In this document: piece by piece, positions 24,628 through 33,621 of the stretch
How positions within the stretch are numbered: position 1 is the stretch's first letter
Layout: the number at the start of each line of letters is the position of its first letter
Assembly (NCBI RefSeq): GCF_017355885.1
Contig: NZ_JAFEUU010000005.1
Coordinates: forward strand, 124,001 to 188,000
Direction: 5' to 3'
From: Sabulicella rubraurantiaca
Lineage (GTDB): Bacteria; Pseudomonadota; Alphaproteobacteria; Acetobacterales; Acetobacteraceae
DNA length: 64,000 nt
Made by a program: the position numbers and the translations under genes
The notes under the pieces: generated by a model
The model's input: only the letters and a program-made list of their open reading frames with translations
Told to the model about the DNA's origin: nothing
Database searches by the model: none

Positions 24628-26793
24628 ATGGACGGGTCGGGCCGGAGTTCGGGGCTTCTCCGGCGCATGGCGCCGGAATGGAGCCAGGAGGCCGGCGCCG
24701 GGGTGAGCACCGGGCTGGTCGTGGCGGCGCAGAGCCTGACCCATGGCATGGTCGCCTTCGCCCCGCTTGGGGTTGCCGCGGCCGCGACGGGCATGGGGGT
24801 TGCGCTGGCGGTTTCGGCGGCGGCCGGGCTTTGCACCGCGGCGCTGGCCGCGAGCCGCCCCCTGGTCGGGACGACCACCGCAGCCACGGCCCTGGTGACC
24901 GCCTCGGTGCTTGTGACGGCAGAACCGGTTACGCCAGCGGAGGGCATCCTCTTCGCGATGCTGCTCGCGCTGTTGGCGGGGCTTTTCATGTTGGCGATGG
25001 CGCGGAGCGGCATCGCCCGCGTTGCCTCGCACATTCCCACGCCGGTCACGATCGGCATGGCGAATGGGGTGGTCGCGCTGATCTTCGTCGGGCAGGCCCC
25101 GGTCGCCCTCGGCCTCACGCCGGGACAGGCATTCCTTGCGGAGGCGCTCCGTCCGGCCTCACTCGCTGTGGCCGGCGCGGCCTTCGCCCTGATGGCGCGG
25201 CCGGTGCCGCTGTTTCCCGCCCCGATCACCGCACTGGCCGTGGCGACCTTGCTGCATCAGGCCCTTGCAGGCGCTGGCTTCGCGCTCGGGCCGGTGGTCG
25301 GGGCCGCGCCTTCGCCCGCGCACGTTGCCGATGCGGTGCTGGGGGCGATCAGAGCCGCTCCCGCTCTGGCGGATTGGCAGAGGCTTCCGTCGCTTCTCGC
25401 GACCGCGGCGGCGTCGCTCGCCCTTCTCGCGACGACGGAGATCCTGATGGCAGCGGCGGCCCTGCGCGAACGCAGCGGAAGACGCGTGAAGCCGGATCGG
25501 GATGTCATGGGCGGCGGGGCTGCCATGCTGGCCGGCGGCATGCTCGGCGGCCTGCCCGCCAGCGCCCTGACCAGCGCCTCGGTGGCGTGCCATGACTTGG
25601 GCGGACGTGGACGACCGGCGATGCTGACGCGGGCTATGGTCGCCCTCCTGGCGCTGGCCTTTGCGGGGCCACTCATTGCCATGCTGCCCTTTGCTGCCCT
25701 GGCGGGCGTGCTGATGGGGGCGGTGTTGCGGCTCCTCAAGTTGCGGCCGCTCTTTCCCAAGGCGGGGCCGGGCCGTGTGCGCCGGTCAGCCGACGCCGCG
25801 GTCATTGCCGCCGTCGTCGCGGTGGCGCTGCTATTCGGCCTGATCGCGGCCATCGCTGCCGGCGTCGTCATCTCCATCGGCATCTTCACCCTGGCCATGT
25901 CCCGGTCCGCCATCCGACGGAGCACGCGCAATCCGGTAGGCCGATCGCGCGTGCGGCGGCCAGCCGAGGACGAGGAATTGCTTCGCGAGGCCGGCGACCG
26001 CATCGTCGTGCTCGAACTGCAGGGCGCGACTTTCTTCGGCAGCGGCGAGGGGATCCTGCTGCAGATCGAGCAGCTTCTCGCAGCCGGCGCGAAGCTCGTC
26101 ATCCTCGATCTGAGCCGCGTGACCTGGGTCGACCTCTCCGGCGCGCAACGCCTGCTGGAAGCATGCCGCGCCTGGCCGAGCCGCGTTCTGCTCGCACCGC
26201 TTCATCCGGGAAGCGGGGCGGAGGCGGAATTCGAGGCATACGGGCTGCGGGCCGCCATTCCGCGTGGCGCTGGCTTCGAAAGCCTCGCAGCGGCCGTCGA
26301 GGCGGCGGAGGAACAACTGCTGCGAAGCTTGCGGCCGGAACGCCCCTCGGCCCGCAGCGCAAGCGAGGCCTTGCACGCCCTGGGCCTGCCGCCGTCTGCC
26401 GAGGAGTTCTTGCTGGCGAGAATGCAGGAAATCGATTTTGCGGCCGGCACCATGATCCTGCGCGCGGGCGACCCGGCAGATGCGGTCTACATACTCCTCG
26501 AAGGCCAGGTCGTCGTCAGCTTGCCCGCCGCCGCCAACCGACCCGCGACGCGGCTTGCCGTGCTGGCGCCCGGCATCGTCTTTGGCGAGTCGGCATTGCT
26601 GGGAGCCGCGCGCCGCTCCGCAGACGCCACGGCACGGCAGGACGTGCGCTGCCTGCGCATCACGGTGGCTGACGTGCAGTCTCTCAGGGAGGCCAGCCTG
26701 GAGGTGGCTTGGTTGTTCATGACGGCGGTCCTGCGCCAGCTGGCGAGCAATGTCGCAGCCGCGAACGCCACGATCGACCGGCTTGAGGAGTGA
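24628..26793 (+). CDS. SulP-family anion transporter fused to STAS and cyclic-nucleotide-binding domains
   Basis: 721-residue fusion. Residues about 20-420 form a SulP/SLC26-type membrane domain with 10-14 helices and the characteristic AAQSLTHGMVAFAPLG and GGLPASALTSASVA segments. A STAS domain follows at about 450-550 (LVILDLSRVTWVDLSGAQ). A cyclic-nucleotide-binding domain spans about 590-710. Its phosphate-binding cassette FGESALL...RRSADATA (E654, R663) retains the residues needed to bind cAMP or cGMP. SulP proteins carry sulfate, bicarbonate, dicarboxylates or other anions; no substrate is evident. The next gene on the strand encodes a nucleotide cyclase, so direct gating by its product is likely. 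Confidence 0.9.
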   Translation: MDGSGRSSGLLRRMAPEWSQEAGAGVSTGLVVAAQSLTHGMVAFAPLGVAAAATGMGVALAVSAAAGLCTAALAASRPLVGTTTAATALVTASVLVTAEPVTPAEGILFAMLLALLAGLFMLAMARSGIARVASHIPTPVTIGMANGVVALIFVGQAPVALGLTPGQAFLAEALRPASLAVAGAAFALMARPVPLFPAPITALAVATLLHQALAGAGFALGPVVGAAPSPAHVADAVLGAIRAAPALADWQRLPSLLATAAASLALLATTEILMAAAALRERSGRRVKPDRDVMGGGAAMLAGGMLGGLPASALTSASVACHDLGGRGRPAMLTRAMVALLALAFAGPLIAMLPFAALAGVLMGAVLRLLKLRPLFPKAGPGRVRRSADAAVIAAVVAVALLFGLIAAIAAGVVISIGIFTLAMSRSAIRRSTRNPVGRSRVRRPAEDEELLREAGDRIVVLELQGATFFGSGEGILLQIEQLLAAGAKLVILDLSRVTWVDLSGAQRLLEACRAWPSRVLLAPLHPGSGAEAEFEAYGLRAAIPRGAGFESLAAAVEAAEEQLLRSLRPERPSARSASEALHALGLPPSAEEFLLARMQEIDFAAGTMILRAGDPADAVYILLEGQVVVSLPAAANRPATRLAVLAPGIVFGESALLGAARRSADATARQDVRCLRITVADVQSLREASLEVAWLFMTAVLRQLASNVAAANATIDRLEE

Positions 26794-26941
26794 TCCGGCC
26801 CGCGAAGGGCCTCGATGGCTCGCTCGGCAGCCGGCCCTTCATGCCGGGACATGAGAAATCATGGACCGATGTCACAGCGGGGCTTACGGTTCCCGCACCG
26901 GGGCGGCACCGCCGCTGAGATGCGAGAGAGGAGCGGCCGGT

Positions 26942-29900
26942 ATGGAGCGCCTCGCAGGACAGGATCTCCGGTTCCCCCCGGGAGCACCGGTGCCGATCGC
27001 GCAGGCACCTGGTACTGGGGACGGAGGCGAGGAGTTGCTCGCGCTGCTGTGGCTCGACGTGGCGGGATCGTCACGCATCGCCGGCAGCCTGATCGAGCAG
27101 GGCCCCGCGGGTGTCGAGCATTTGGCCGAACTTCTCGGGCAGCACTTCAACACCCTCCTGGAAGCCATCGCGGCCCATGGCGGCGAGCCCCTGGTCTTCG
27201 TGGGAGACGGGCTCCTTTCCGCATGGCGATGCACGGAGGGCAGCGCCCAGGATGCCGTGCTGCGCGCCGCGCGCTGCGCCGTTTCGATCCTGTCCGCGCC
27301 GACCGCCATGGTCATGCCGGACCAGCCGCTCGAACTCCACGCGGTGCTGTCGCTCGGGCCGTGCCGCCTCGTGGAGATGGAGGCAGGGACGCATCGGCAT
27401 CGCGTGACCGTGGGCGCCGGGATTGCTGATCTGCAGGCCACGTCGCGCCACCGCGCCCTTGGCCGCCTGCTGTTGTCCCCGCAAGCCGAGCAGGCCCTGG
27501 ATGGCCGGGCCGAGACTCAGCCCGTGGGGGGAGGCGGCACGATCCTCATCGGCCTTCGCGATCCAGCGCCTCCGCTTCCTGCGACGGCGTCGGTGCCCGG
27601 CCAGCGAAGCCGGCCGACGGATTGGTCGGCAGAGCTGCGCCAAGTAGCAGCTGTCTTCGGGACCTTTCCGGGCCTGGATTGCAGGGCCGAGGACATCATG
27701 GCGAGGCTGGCCGCGATTGGCGATGTCATCTCGGGCTCCGTCCGCCGCCATGACGGCATCCTCCAGAAATTCTGGCTCGACGAGAGCGGCGTCCGGCTGT
27801 TGGTCCTCTTCGGCGTCGCATCGGCCTCCCATCCGGATGACGCGGCAAGGGCGGTCCGCTTCGCGCTTGAGGCGAGGGATGAGCTACGGCGCCTTGGCTA
27901 TCGGAGCAGCTTCGGTGTCACCATGGGACGCAGCTTCTGCGGCACGATCGGCAACGAGGCGTTCCATGCCTGGACCGCCTATGGCGGCTCCCTGAATCTC
28001 GCGGCACGGCTTGCCGGTGTGCAGCAGGGAACCATCCAGTGCGACGAGGCGACGGCACGTCTCGCGAAGGGCAGCCTGGAATTCGTGAAGCTCGGGCAAT
28101 TCCAACTAAAGGGATTTGCCGCGGCGGTGCCCGCCTATACGCCGCGCCGCCTGGACCGGGCGGAACCGGCCATGCCCTTGTGCGGACGGGAAGCCGAACT
28201 GGCAGTCCTGCTGGATGCCTTGCGGGCGGTCGGCGAAGGGCTTGGCCGTGCCGTGCTGATCGAGGCCGAGTCCGGCATGGGCAAGTCTCGCCTGCTGGCG
28301 GAGCTCCAATCCCACCCCGCCAGCCAAGGCTTCCGCACGCTCGTCGCGCAGGCCGACCGGATCGAGCAGGGCGTGCCATTCCGTGGCTGGAGCGGCATCG
28401 CGGCGCAACTCCTGGGATTGTCGGCAAGGACGAACCCCTCATTCCAGCGGGATTCCGTGCTCGAAGCCCTCGGACCGGAGGATGCGCCGCAGGCCGCCCT
28501 GCTCAACGACGTCCTGCATCTCGGCTTTGCCGAAACGGCGGCGACGACATCCATGTCGCCGCCCCAACGGGTCCAGCGCCGGCACCAGATGCTGCTGGGG
28601 CTGCTGCGACGCGTGGCCGCCGAGCACCCGCTGCTGGTGATCCTGGAGGATGCACACTGGCTCGACGCGGAAAGCTGGAGGCTTGTCGAGGATGCCGCGC
28701 GCGGCGTGCCCGGGCTCTGCCTCGTCCTCGCGATGCAGCCGCTCGAGGATCCCACACGCCTGCAATCCATGGCGGAGAACGGCGCCGTCCGGCTGGGCCT
28801 GAGCGACCTCTCCCCGGACCAGCAGGCGCAGATCGCGCTTGCCCGACTGGGGGCCAAGACAATTGCCCCAGGCGCCGTGGCCCTCCTGTGCAACCATGCA
28901 CGCGGCCACCCCTTCCTGTGCCTCGAACTCGCGCAGGCGCTCCGCGATGAGGGGCTGATCGACGTGAGCGGCGGCGAGATCCGCGTGGCGGCGGGTGTCG
29001 ACCTGACGCATGTCCCGCTCCCACAAACTCTGCACGGCATGCTCACCCGCCGCATGGACCGCCTCGAGCCCGAGAGCCTGCTGACGCTGAAGGTCGCGAG
29101 TGCCGCCGGACTCCGCTTTCCCGTCTGCCTCGTCGCGGCCGTCCATCCCACCGAGCGCGCGCGGCACGCGACCGTCGAGGGCCACCTCCTGCGCCATCAC
29201 AGGGCCGGACTGCTGCTGCCCGACCGCAACGAGGACCAGGATGGATACGCCTTCCGCCATGGCATGATGCGTGAAGCCGCGTATGCGCTGATGCTCTATA
29301 GCCAGCGCCGCCCACTGCACAGGGCGATCGCGGCCTGGCATGAGACCACCCATGGCGCGGATCTGGCGCGCTTCTATGCCCTGCTGGCCCATCACTGGGA
29401 GGCAGCCTGCGAGCCGGGAAGGGCGGCGCATTACCTCCGCCTGGAAGCGGAGCGCGTCTTCGGCATGGGCCTCGTGCGCCGCTCCGTGGAGATCGGGCGG
29501 GAAGCGGCGAAGCTCCTCGGGCAGGAACTGCCCGCCGACAGCCCGGCCATCCAGCAGCAGATCGGCGCAGAGATGGAGAGGATCGCCCGGCTGCTGGGCG
29601 ACCGCAGGCCGGAGGACGTGCTGGACCTGCCGCCGATCGAGGATCAGCAGGCCGCGCAGCTCATCCACCTGCTGCTCGTGCTGGCGCCCTTCGCCCATCA
29701 GAGCGAGCAGCTGGAACTCTTTGGCCTCCTCGGCTGCATCTGTCTGCGACTGACGCTAGAGCACGGGCAGGGACCGCTCACGCCGGATGTCTGTTCCATG
29801 TTCTCGGTCGTGTCGGGCGCCCTGACTGGCGACAGGGAGAATGCAGCCGCCTGGAGCCGAGTCGGCCTCACCCTGCTGGGGGATCACCGCGGAGCAAGCT

Positions 29901-30847
29901 TCGCGCGCTGCGCCTTCATCCATGCCTGGTTCCATAACCACTGGATCGAGCCCCTGCGTGGCGGGATCGACCTTGCCGGCGCCGGGGCCGAGGCAGGACT
30001 TGGCGACAACGAAACCATTTTCGGCTGCTTCAACCTGTCCGCTGCCCTGGTGCTGCGCGCGGCGGCAGGCGAGGCCCTGCCGGAGATCCTCGCCGAATCG
30101 CGGCGGAGCGCGGAGTGCAACGGCCGCCGCGTGCTGAACGCGCATTACCACCTCGCGCTGGAGCAGCAATTCGCCAAGGCCATGGCCGGCCTCACCGAGG
30201 GGCTGCTGCTGCTGGGCGACGCGGAATGCGACGCCGCGGCGGAGCTGGACAGCATCCTGGAAACCAACCTCAGCAACCAGATCGGCTATTACCTCGTCAC
30301 CCAGGCCAAGTTGCACGTCCACGCGGGCGAGTGGGCCAGGGCGCTTGCATGGGCAGAGCGGGCGAGACCCATGCTGCCCTTCTTCCTGGGCCAGTCAGCC
30401 GAGTTCGAGCTGGCGCAGTACCGTGGCCTCGCGGCGCTGGCGGAAGCCGCCTTCGGCACGCCGCAGGACCGAACCGCGCTGGTCGATGATGGCTGGGACT
30501 GCACCGAGCAGCTTCGCTTCTGGGAGGCCCGCAACCCCGGAATCTTCGGCCACAAGGCCGATCTGCTCGACGGGCTGCTTCACGTGACATCGGGGCGCGG
30601 CGCCGAGGCCGTGCGCCTGCTCGAAGCAGCGTTCGAGCGCGCTTCGGCCGGACAGTTCCACCAGGATGCTGGATTGGCGGCGGAGTATCTCGCCAGGCTG
30701 CATCGGGCCAATGGAGATGTGGCCAGCACGACCCGAGCCGCCCGGCTGGCCTGCGATGCCTACCGACGCTGGGGCGCCACAGCAAAGATCGCCTTCATGG
30801 AACGGGATTTCGGGCTTCCGGCGGCAGCCGGGGAGCCGGCTGCCTAG
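26942..30847 (+). CDS. Soluble-adenylyl-cyclase-like class III cyclase with AAA ATPase and long helical-repeat tail
   Basis: 1301-residue cytoplasmic protein starting at ATG 26942 (GGAG upstream). Two cyclase homology domains come first. C1 (about 33-205) has both metal Asp (LDVAGSS D39, GDGLLS D89). C2 (about 230-405) lacks the first Asp but has LQKFWLDESG (K276), T345 and LNLAARLAG (N352, R356). This is the one-active-site C1/C2 division of mammalian sAC, with Thr in place of the purine-binding Asp. An AAA/NACHT-like ATPase follows (Walker A ESGMGKSR near 443-450, Walker B LLVILEDAHWLD near 565), then about 500 residues of TPR-like helices. It lies 148 nt after the SulP-CNB gene. Confidence 0.9.
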   Translation: MERLAGQDLRFPPGAPVPIAQAPGTGDGGEELLALLWLDVAGSSRIAGSLIEQGPAGVEHLAELLGQHFNTLLEAIAAHGGEPLVFVGDGLLSAWRCTEGSAQDAVLRAARCAVSILSAPTAMVMPDQPLELHAVLSLGPCRLVEMEAGTHRHRVTVGAGIADLQATSRHRALGRLLLSPQAEQALDGRAETQPVGGGGTILIGLRDPAPPLPATASVPGQRSRPTDWSAELRQVAAVFGTFPGLDCRAEDIMARLAAIGDVISGSVRRHDGILQKFWLDESGVRLLVLFGVASASHPDDAARAVRFALEARDELRRLGYRSSFGVTMGRSFCGTIGNEAFHAWTAYGGSLNLAARLAGVQQGTIQCDEATARLAKGSLEFVKLGQFQLKGFAAAVPAYTPRRLDRAEPAMPLCGREAELAVLLDALRAVGEGLGRAVLIEAESGMGKSRLLAELQSHPASQGFRTLVAQADRIEQGVPFRGWSGIAAQLLGLSARTNPSFQRDSVLEALGPEDAPQAALLNDVLHLGFAETAATTSMSPPQRVQRRHQMLLGLLRRVAAEHPLLVILEDAHWLDAESWRLVEDAARGVPGLCLVLAMQPLEDPTRLQSMAENGAVRLGLSDLSPDQQAQIALARLGAKTIAPGAVALLCNHARGHPFLCLELAQALRDEGLIDVSGGEIRVAAGVDLTHVPLPQTLHGMLTRRMDRLEPESLLTLKVASAAGLRFPVCLVAAVHPTERARHATVEGHLLRHHRAGLLLPDRNEDQDGYAFRHGMMREAAYALMLYSQRRPLHRAIAAWHETTHGADLARFYALLAHHWEAACEPGRAAHYLRLEAERVFGMGLVRRSVEIGREAAKLLGQELPADSPAIQQQIGAEMERIARLLGDRRPEDVLDLPPIEDQQAAQLIHLLLVLAPFAHQSEQLELFGLLGCICLRLTLEHGQGPLTPDVCSMFSVVSGALTGDRENAAAWSRVGLTLLGDHRGASFARCAFIHAWFHNHWIEPLRGGIDLAGAGAEAGLGDNETIFGCFNLSAALVLRAAAGEALPEILAESRRSAECNGRRVLNAHYHLALEQQFAKAMAGLTEGLLLLGDAECDAAAELDSILETNLSNQIGYYLVTQAKLHVHAGEWARALAWAERARPMLPFFLGQSAEFELAQYRGLAALAEAAFGTPQDRTALVDDGWDCTEQLRFWEARNPGIFGHKADLLDGLLHVTSGRGAEAVRLLEAAFERASAGQFHQDAGLAAEYLARLHRANGDVASTTRAARLACDAYRRWGATAKIAFMERDFGLPAAAGEPAA

Positions 30848-30853
30848 CCGCCT

Positions 30854-31894
30854 TCACTTGCCCGGCCGCGCACGTCGCAGCAGCAGCGCGTGCGCATGCA
30901 TGTCGGGTGCCAGCGACAGCGCGACGGTCCAGGGCGTGCTGCTCACTGCGTCCAGCAGGGAGAGATTCACCGGGATGTTCGCGACGGTCATGTTGCCGTA
31001 GCGGAGGAGCGTGTCGAACAGCAGGGCAGGCGCGACCGCCTGCCGCCACATGTCGAGAAGCTTTTGCGACACTTGATGGCAGATCAGAGTGACATCGGAG
31101 GAGGCGATGCCCTGTCGCTGCATCACGCGCTGCGCGGCCTGCAACGCGATGCCGCCGCCGAAGATGGGGAAGTTGGTCAGCCCCTCTGCGGAGATATGGA
31201 AATAGGGGCCTGTCCAGTCCTGTGCCTTCGGGTCGAAGCGGTCTTGCGCGGGCGGGGAGGGCGGGGAGCCCGGGATGGCCCGCCAGTCGCCGGTCAGCAC
31301 CATCTCCCCGAAATTTCCTTCACGGGTTACCACCGCGCTATCCGCCAGTTCCCAGCGCGGTTCCTTGCCCGAGGGCGCGAAGCCCAGCACGGCGGCGGCG
31401 GCACCATCGCCAACGCTCGCCGCCTGGGGCGTGTGGTAGTCCACGGCCCTGGTCCAGCCGCCGCCGACCGCGACCAGCACCTTTCGCGCCCGGCCCGATC
31501 GCAGCAGCGCGTCAGCGAGCGCGACGCCGACATTGAAGTTCGAGAAGTCATTCGCGAGCGGAATGGTGAGGCAGTCATCCGTCAGCCCGAGGCGCGCGGC
31601 CAACGCGAAGAGGTCGGAGGGAACCTCATATGTGCTAGGCGAGACGCAGCCGATGAGATGGTCGATCTCGCCGGGCTCGGCTCCAGCGTCGTCCAGCGCC
31701 ATGCGCGCCGCCGGAAGAAGGATATCGAGGACGCTTTCGTTCGGCGCCAGAACGTGCCGCTCGCCATAGCCGACGAACAGGCCCGATCCGGAGGGGCTGT
31801 TCTTCTTGAGCCAGTCGAAGATCGGGTCGTCATTGCCGCGGATGAGGTCGGGCAGCTTGTGGGCCAGCCCAATGATGCCAATGCGCCCCGTCAT
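30854..31894 (-). CDS. KAS III/FabH-like thiolase-fold protein lacking the active-site Cys
   Basis: 346-residue protein of the 3-oxoacyl-ACP synthase III fold. It keeps the FabH-type VGDGAAAAVLGF segment (161-172), the active-site His in LICHQVSQKLLD (H273) and the Asn in RYGNMTVANIP (N301). Where FabH has AAC-x-GF, this protein reads LANDFSNF (113-120), so the nucleophilic Cys is missing. It may act as an acyltransferase, a decarboxylase, a dimer partner or a non-chain-elongating enzyme, as do other Cys-less KAS III homologues. The ATG at 31894 overlaps the FAD-oxidase stop (TGATG), so expression is coupled. It converges on the cyclase gene with a 6-nt gap. Confidence 0.8.
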   Translation of the reverse strand: MTGRIGIIGLAHKLPDLIRGNDDPIFDWLKKNSPSGSGLFVGYGERHVLAPNESVLDILLPAARMALDDAGAEPGEIDHLIGCVSPSTYEVPSDLFALAARLGLTDDCLTIPLANDFSNFNVGVALADALLRSGRARKVLVAVGGGWTRAVDYHTPQAASVGDGAAAAVLGFAPSGKEPRWELADSAVVTREGNFGEMVLTGDWRAIPGSPPSPPAQDRFDPKAQDWTGPYFHISAEGLTNFPIFGGGIALQAAQRVMQRQGIASSDVTLICHQVSQKLLDMWRQAVAPALLFDTLLRYGNMTVANIPVNLSLLDAVSSTPWTVALSLAPDMHAHALLLRRARPGK

Positions 31895-33591
31895 CACGGC
31901 AGCTCCAGCGCGGGCAGGCCCAGCCGTTTCTGCAGCACGATCTCGGCCGTCTGCAGCGCCCCCTCGACCCAGGTCTGGTTGGTCGAGTAGGCCTCGCCAC
32001 ACAGATAGCAGGGAAACCCGTCGAGGGGCTGCGTCATGCGCGGCATCATCTCGTCCGAGAAGAAATTGGGATTCCACAGGTGGACGCCGCCACCATAGGG
32101 GTCGCGCCCCCAATCCATGTAGGCGGCGTCGATCGGCTCGGGGGCGGTGTCCACCCCGTGCATCAGCATCAGCTGGCGGTGCATCTCGCGCACCATCGGC
32201 GCCGTCGCCGTGTGGCCTGTCCAGTTGCGCTGGAGCAGGGCCGCATACTCATCCCCGGGGGCCGTTGCCTCCGGCGCGGGCGAGCGTGGGAAGAGTGGCC
32301 AGTGGTGGTGGTGATGCGTCGCGCCAGGGTGACGGCTGGCCTTCTGGACCTCCCGCCTTGTGTCGAGGCCGCTCCAGAAGCTGACATTGAGCAAGTCGTC
32401 ATAGGCCATCAGCAGGCCTGGTTCCGAAGGCTTCGGCACGCCGGTGCCATCGGGGCCGGAGGGCCAGTAGTAGCATTGGCGCAAGGGCATGTCGGTCAAG
32501 GAGCGCCCTTTGGTGACGCCGGCCTGCTGCCACCAGCATTGCGGATACAGCAGGAAGAGCTTGAATAATGGGATGGCGGTAACGGAAGCGAGTGCCTGCC
32601 GGAATGCCATGTTGGACGGCCCCAGGACCTCTCCCTCCGGCCGCAGCAATTCGATCGAACGGCGAGGCATGGCGAGGATCACGGCCCGAGCAGTGACATC
32701 GCTGCCGTCACGGAAGCGGAGCCTTACGCCCTGCGGCCCATCCGCCAGCCCATGAGCCCCGAAGCCTTCCAGCCAGGTCCCAAAGCGGACCTCGCCGCCC
32801 GCCTGCTGGAAGCGCTGCTGCAACTGCCAGGGGACGGCCTCGTAGCCGTCATTCACCATGCGGTAGCTGACGCCAGGAACGAAGTCGAAGAAGGCGGCAG
32901 TCAGGTCCAGAGCGTTGCTGTTGCCGCCCAGGCAGTCATAGCCGATCGTTGTGCGCGCCGCGACGTAGCCATCCGGGCTCATCCCCTCCGCCAGCAAGTT
33001 CCAGAAGCCGTGCCGCCAGAGAGGCAGGCCGCCGACCTGCACCGAGGCCAGGTATTCGCGCAGCGTCCCTGCCTGGAGCCTGGCGAGGACATCTGGCATC
33101 AGCCGCGTCAGCACGCGCTGGATCAGCGCCGACGGGGTCTGATCCGGCCCAGTTCGCGCCGCGAGCCACGCTGCTTCCTCGGGCGAGAACCAGAAGGGAA
33201 GCGGAGCGGGGCTGGCGAGGTCACGGCTCCGCAGCAGCCGTCCGCGCAGGAAGGCGATGTTAGCGTCCACCGCAACGACCTGTTCGTGGAAGGGGAGGCG
33301 CAGAACACGCTCCACCAGGGCAGTGACCAGCTTCTGCGCCGGCGCCACGTAGCGCATCCCGCCCAGCTCCGCCGTGGTGTCGGCCATGTGCGGAGATCGG
33401 CCGGATAGCAGGCGCCCCCCGATGCGGTCGCTGCCCTCGAAGAGCGCGACCTTGATCGGTCCGTCGCGCTTCTGGGCCCATTCGGCCGGCTGCGAGCTTC
33501 CGAGCGGAGAGGCGAGAAGCCGCCAGCCGGCATAGATGCCGCTGATGCCGCCGCCGATGATCGCCACGTCAACATCAGGCTCGTTAGCCAT
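31894..33591 (-). CDS. FAD-dependent amine oxidase-like flavoprotein
   Basis: 565-residue flavoprotein. The dinucleotide-binding motif DVAIIGGGISGIYAGWRL is at residues 8-25, followed by FEGSDRIGGRL near 51-61 and AELGGMRYV near 74-82, as in L-amino-acid and monoamine oxidases. The C-terminal FAD motif GEAYSTNQTWVEGALQTAE is also present. A run of five histidines occurs in a Pro/Ala-rich insert near residue 430. It is the middle gene between a ThDP enzyme and a KAS III-like gene. Oxidation of an amino acid or amine in a small biosynthetic pathway is plausible; the substrate is unknown. Confidence 0.85.
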   Translation of the reverse strand: MANEPDVDVAIIGGGISGIYAGWRLLASPLGSSQPAEWAQKRDGPIKVALFEGSDRIGGRLLSGRSPHMADTTAELGGMRYVAPAQKLVTALVERVLRLPFHEQVVAVDANIAFLRGRLLRSRDLASPAPLPFWFSPEEAAWLAARTGPDQTPSALIQRVLTRLMPDVLARLQAGTLREYLASVQVGGLPLWRHGFWNLLAEGMSPDGYVAARTTIGYDCLGGNSNALDLTAAFFDFVPGVSYRMVNDGYEAVPWQLQQRFQQAGGEVRFGTWLEGFGAHGLADGPQGVRLRFRDGSDVTARAVILAMPRRSIELLRPEGEVLGPSNMAFRQALASVTAIPLFKLFLLYPQCWWQQAGVTKGRSLTDMPLRQCYYWPSGPDGTGVPKPSEPGLLMAYDDLLNVSFWSGLDTRREVQKASRHPGATHHHHHWPLFPRSPAPEATAPGDEYAALLQRNWTGHTATAPMVREMHRQLMLMHGVDTAPEPIDAAYMDWGRDPYGGGVHLWNPNFFSDEMMPRMTQPLDGFPCYLCGEAYSTNQTWVEGALQTAEIVLQKRLGLPALELP

Positions 33592-33621
33592 CGCAATCCT
33601 CGCCTTGCCGGAGAACAGGGA

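Noticed and set aside
24124-25032. 302-aa minus-strand frame around the small zinc protein
   Set aside because: Its upstream two thirds are antisense to the SulP gene and Arg/Gly/His-rich. Only the last 68 residues, behind a strong ribosome binding site, are credible.
32290-32330. Run of five histidines in the FAD oxidase, considered as a vector tag or assembly artefact
   Set aside because: It is internal, embedded in a normal linker with mixed codons, and the frame continues into the C-terminal FAD motif.
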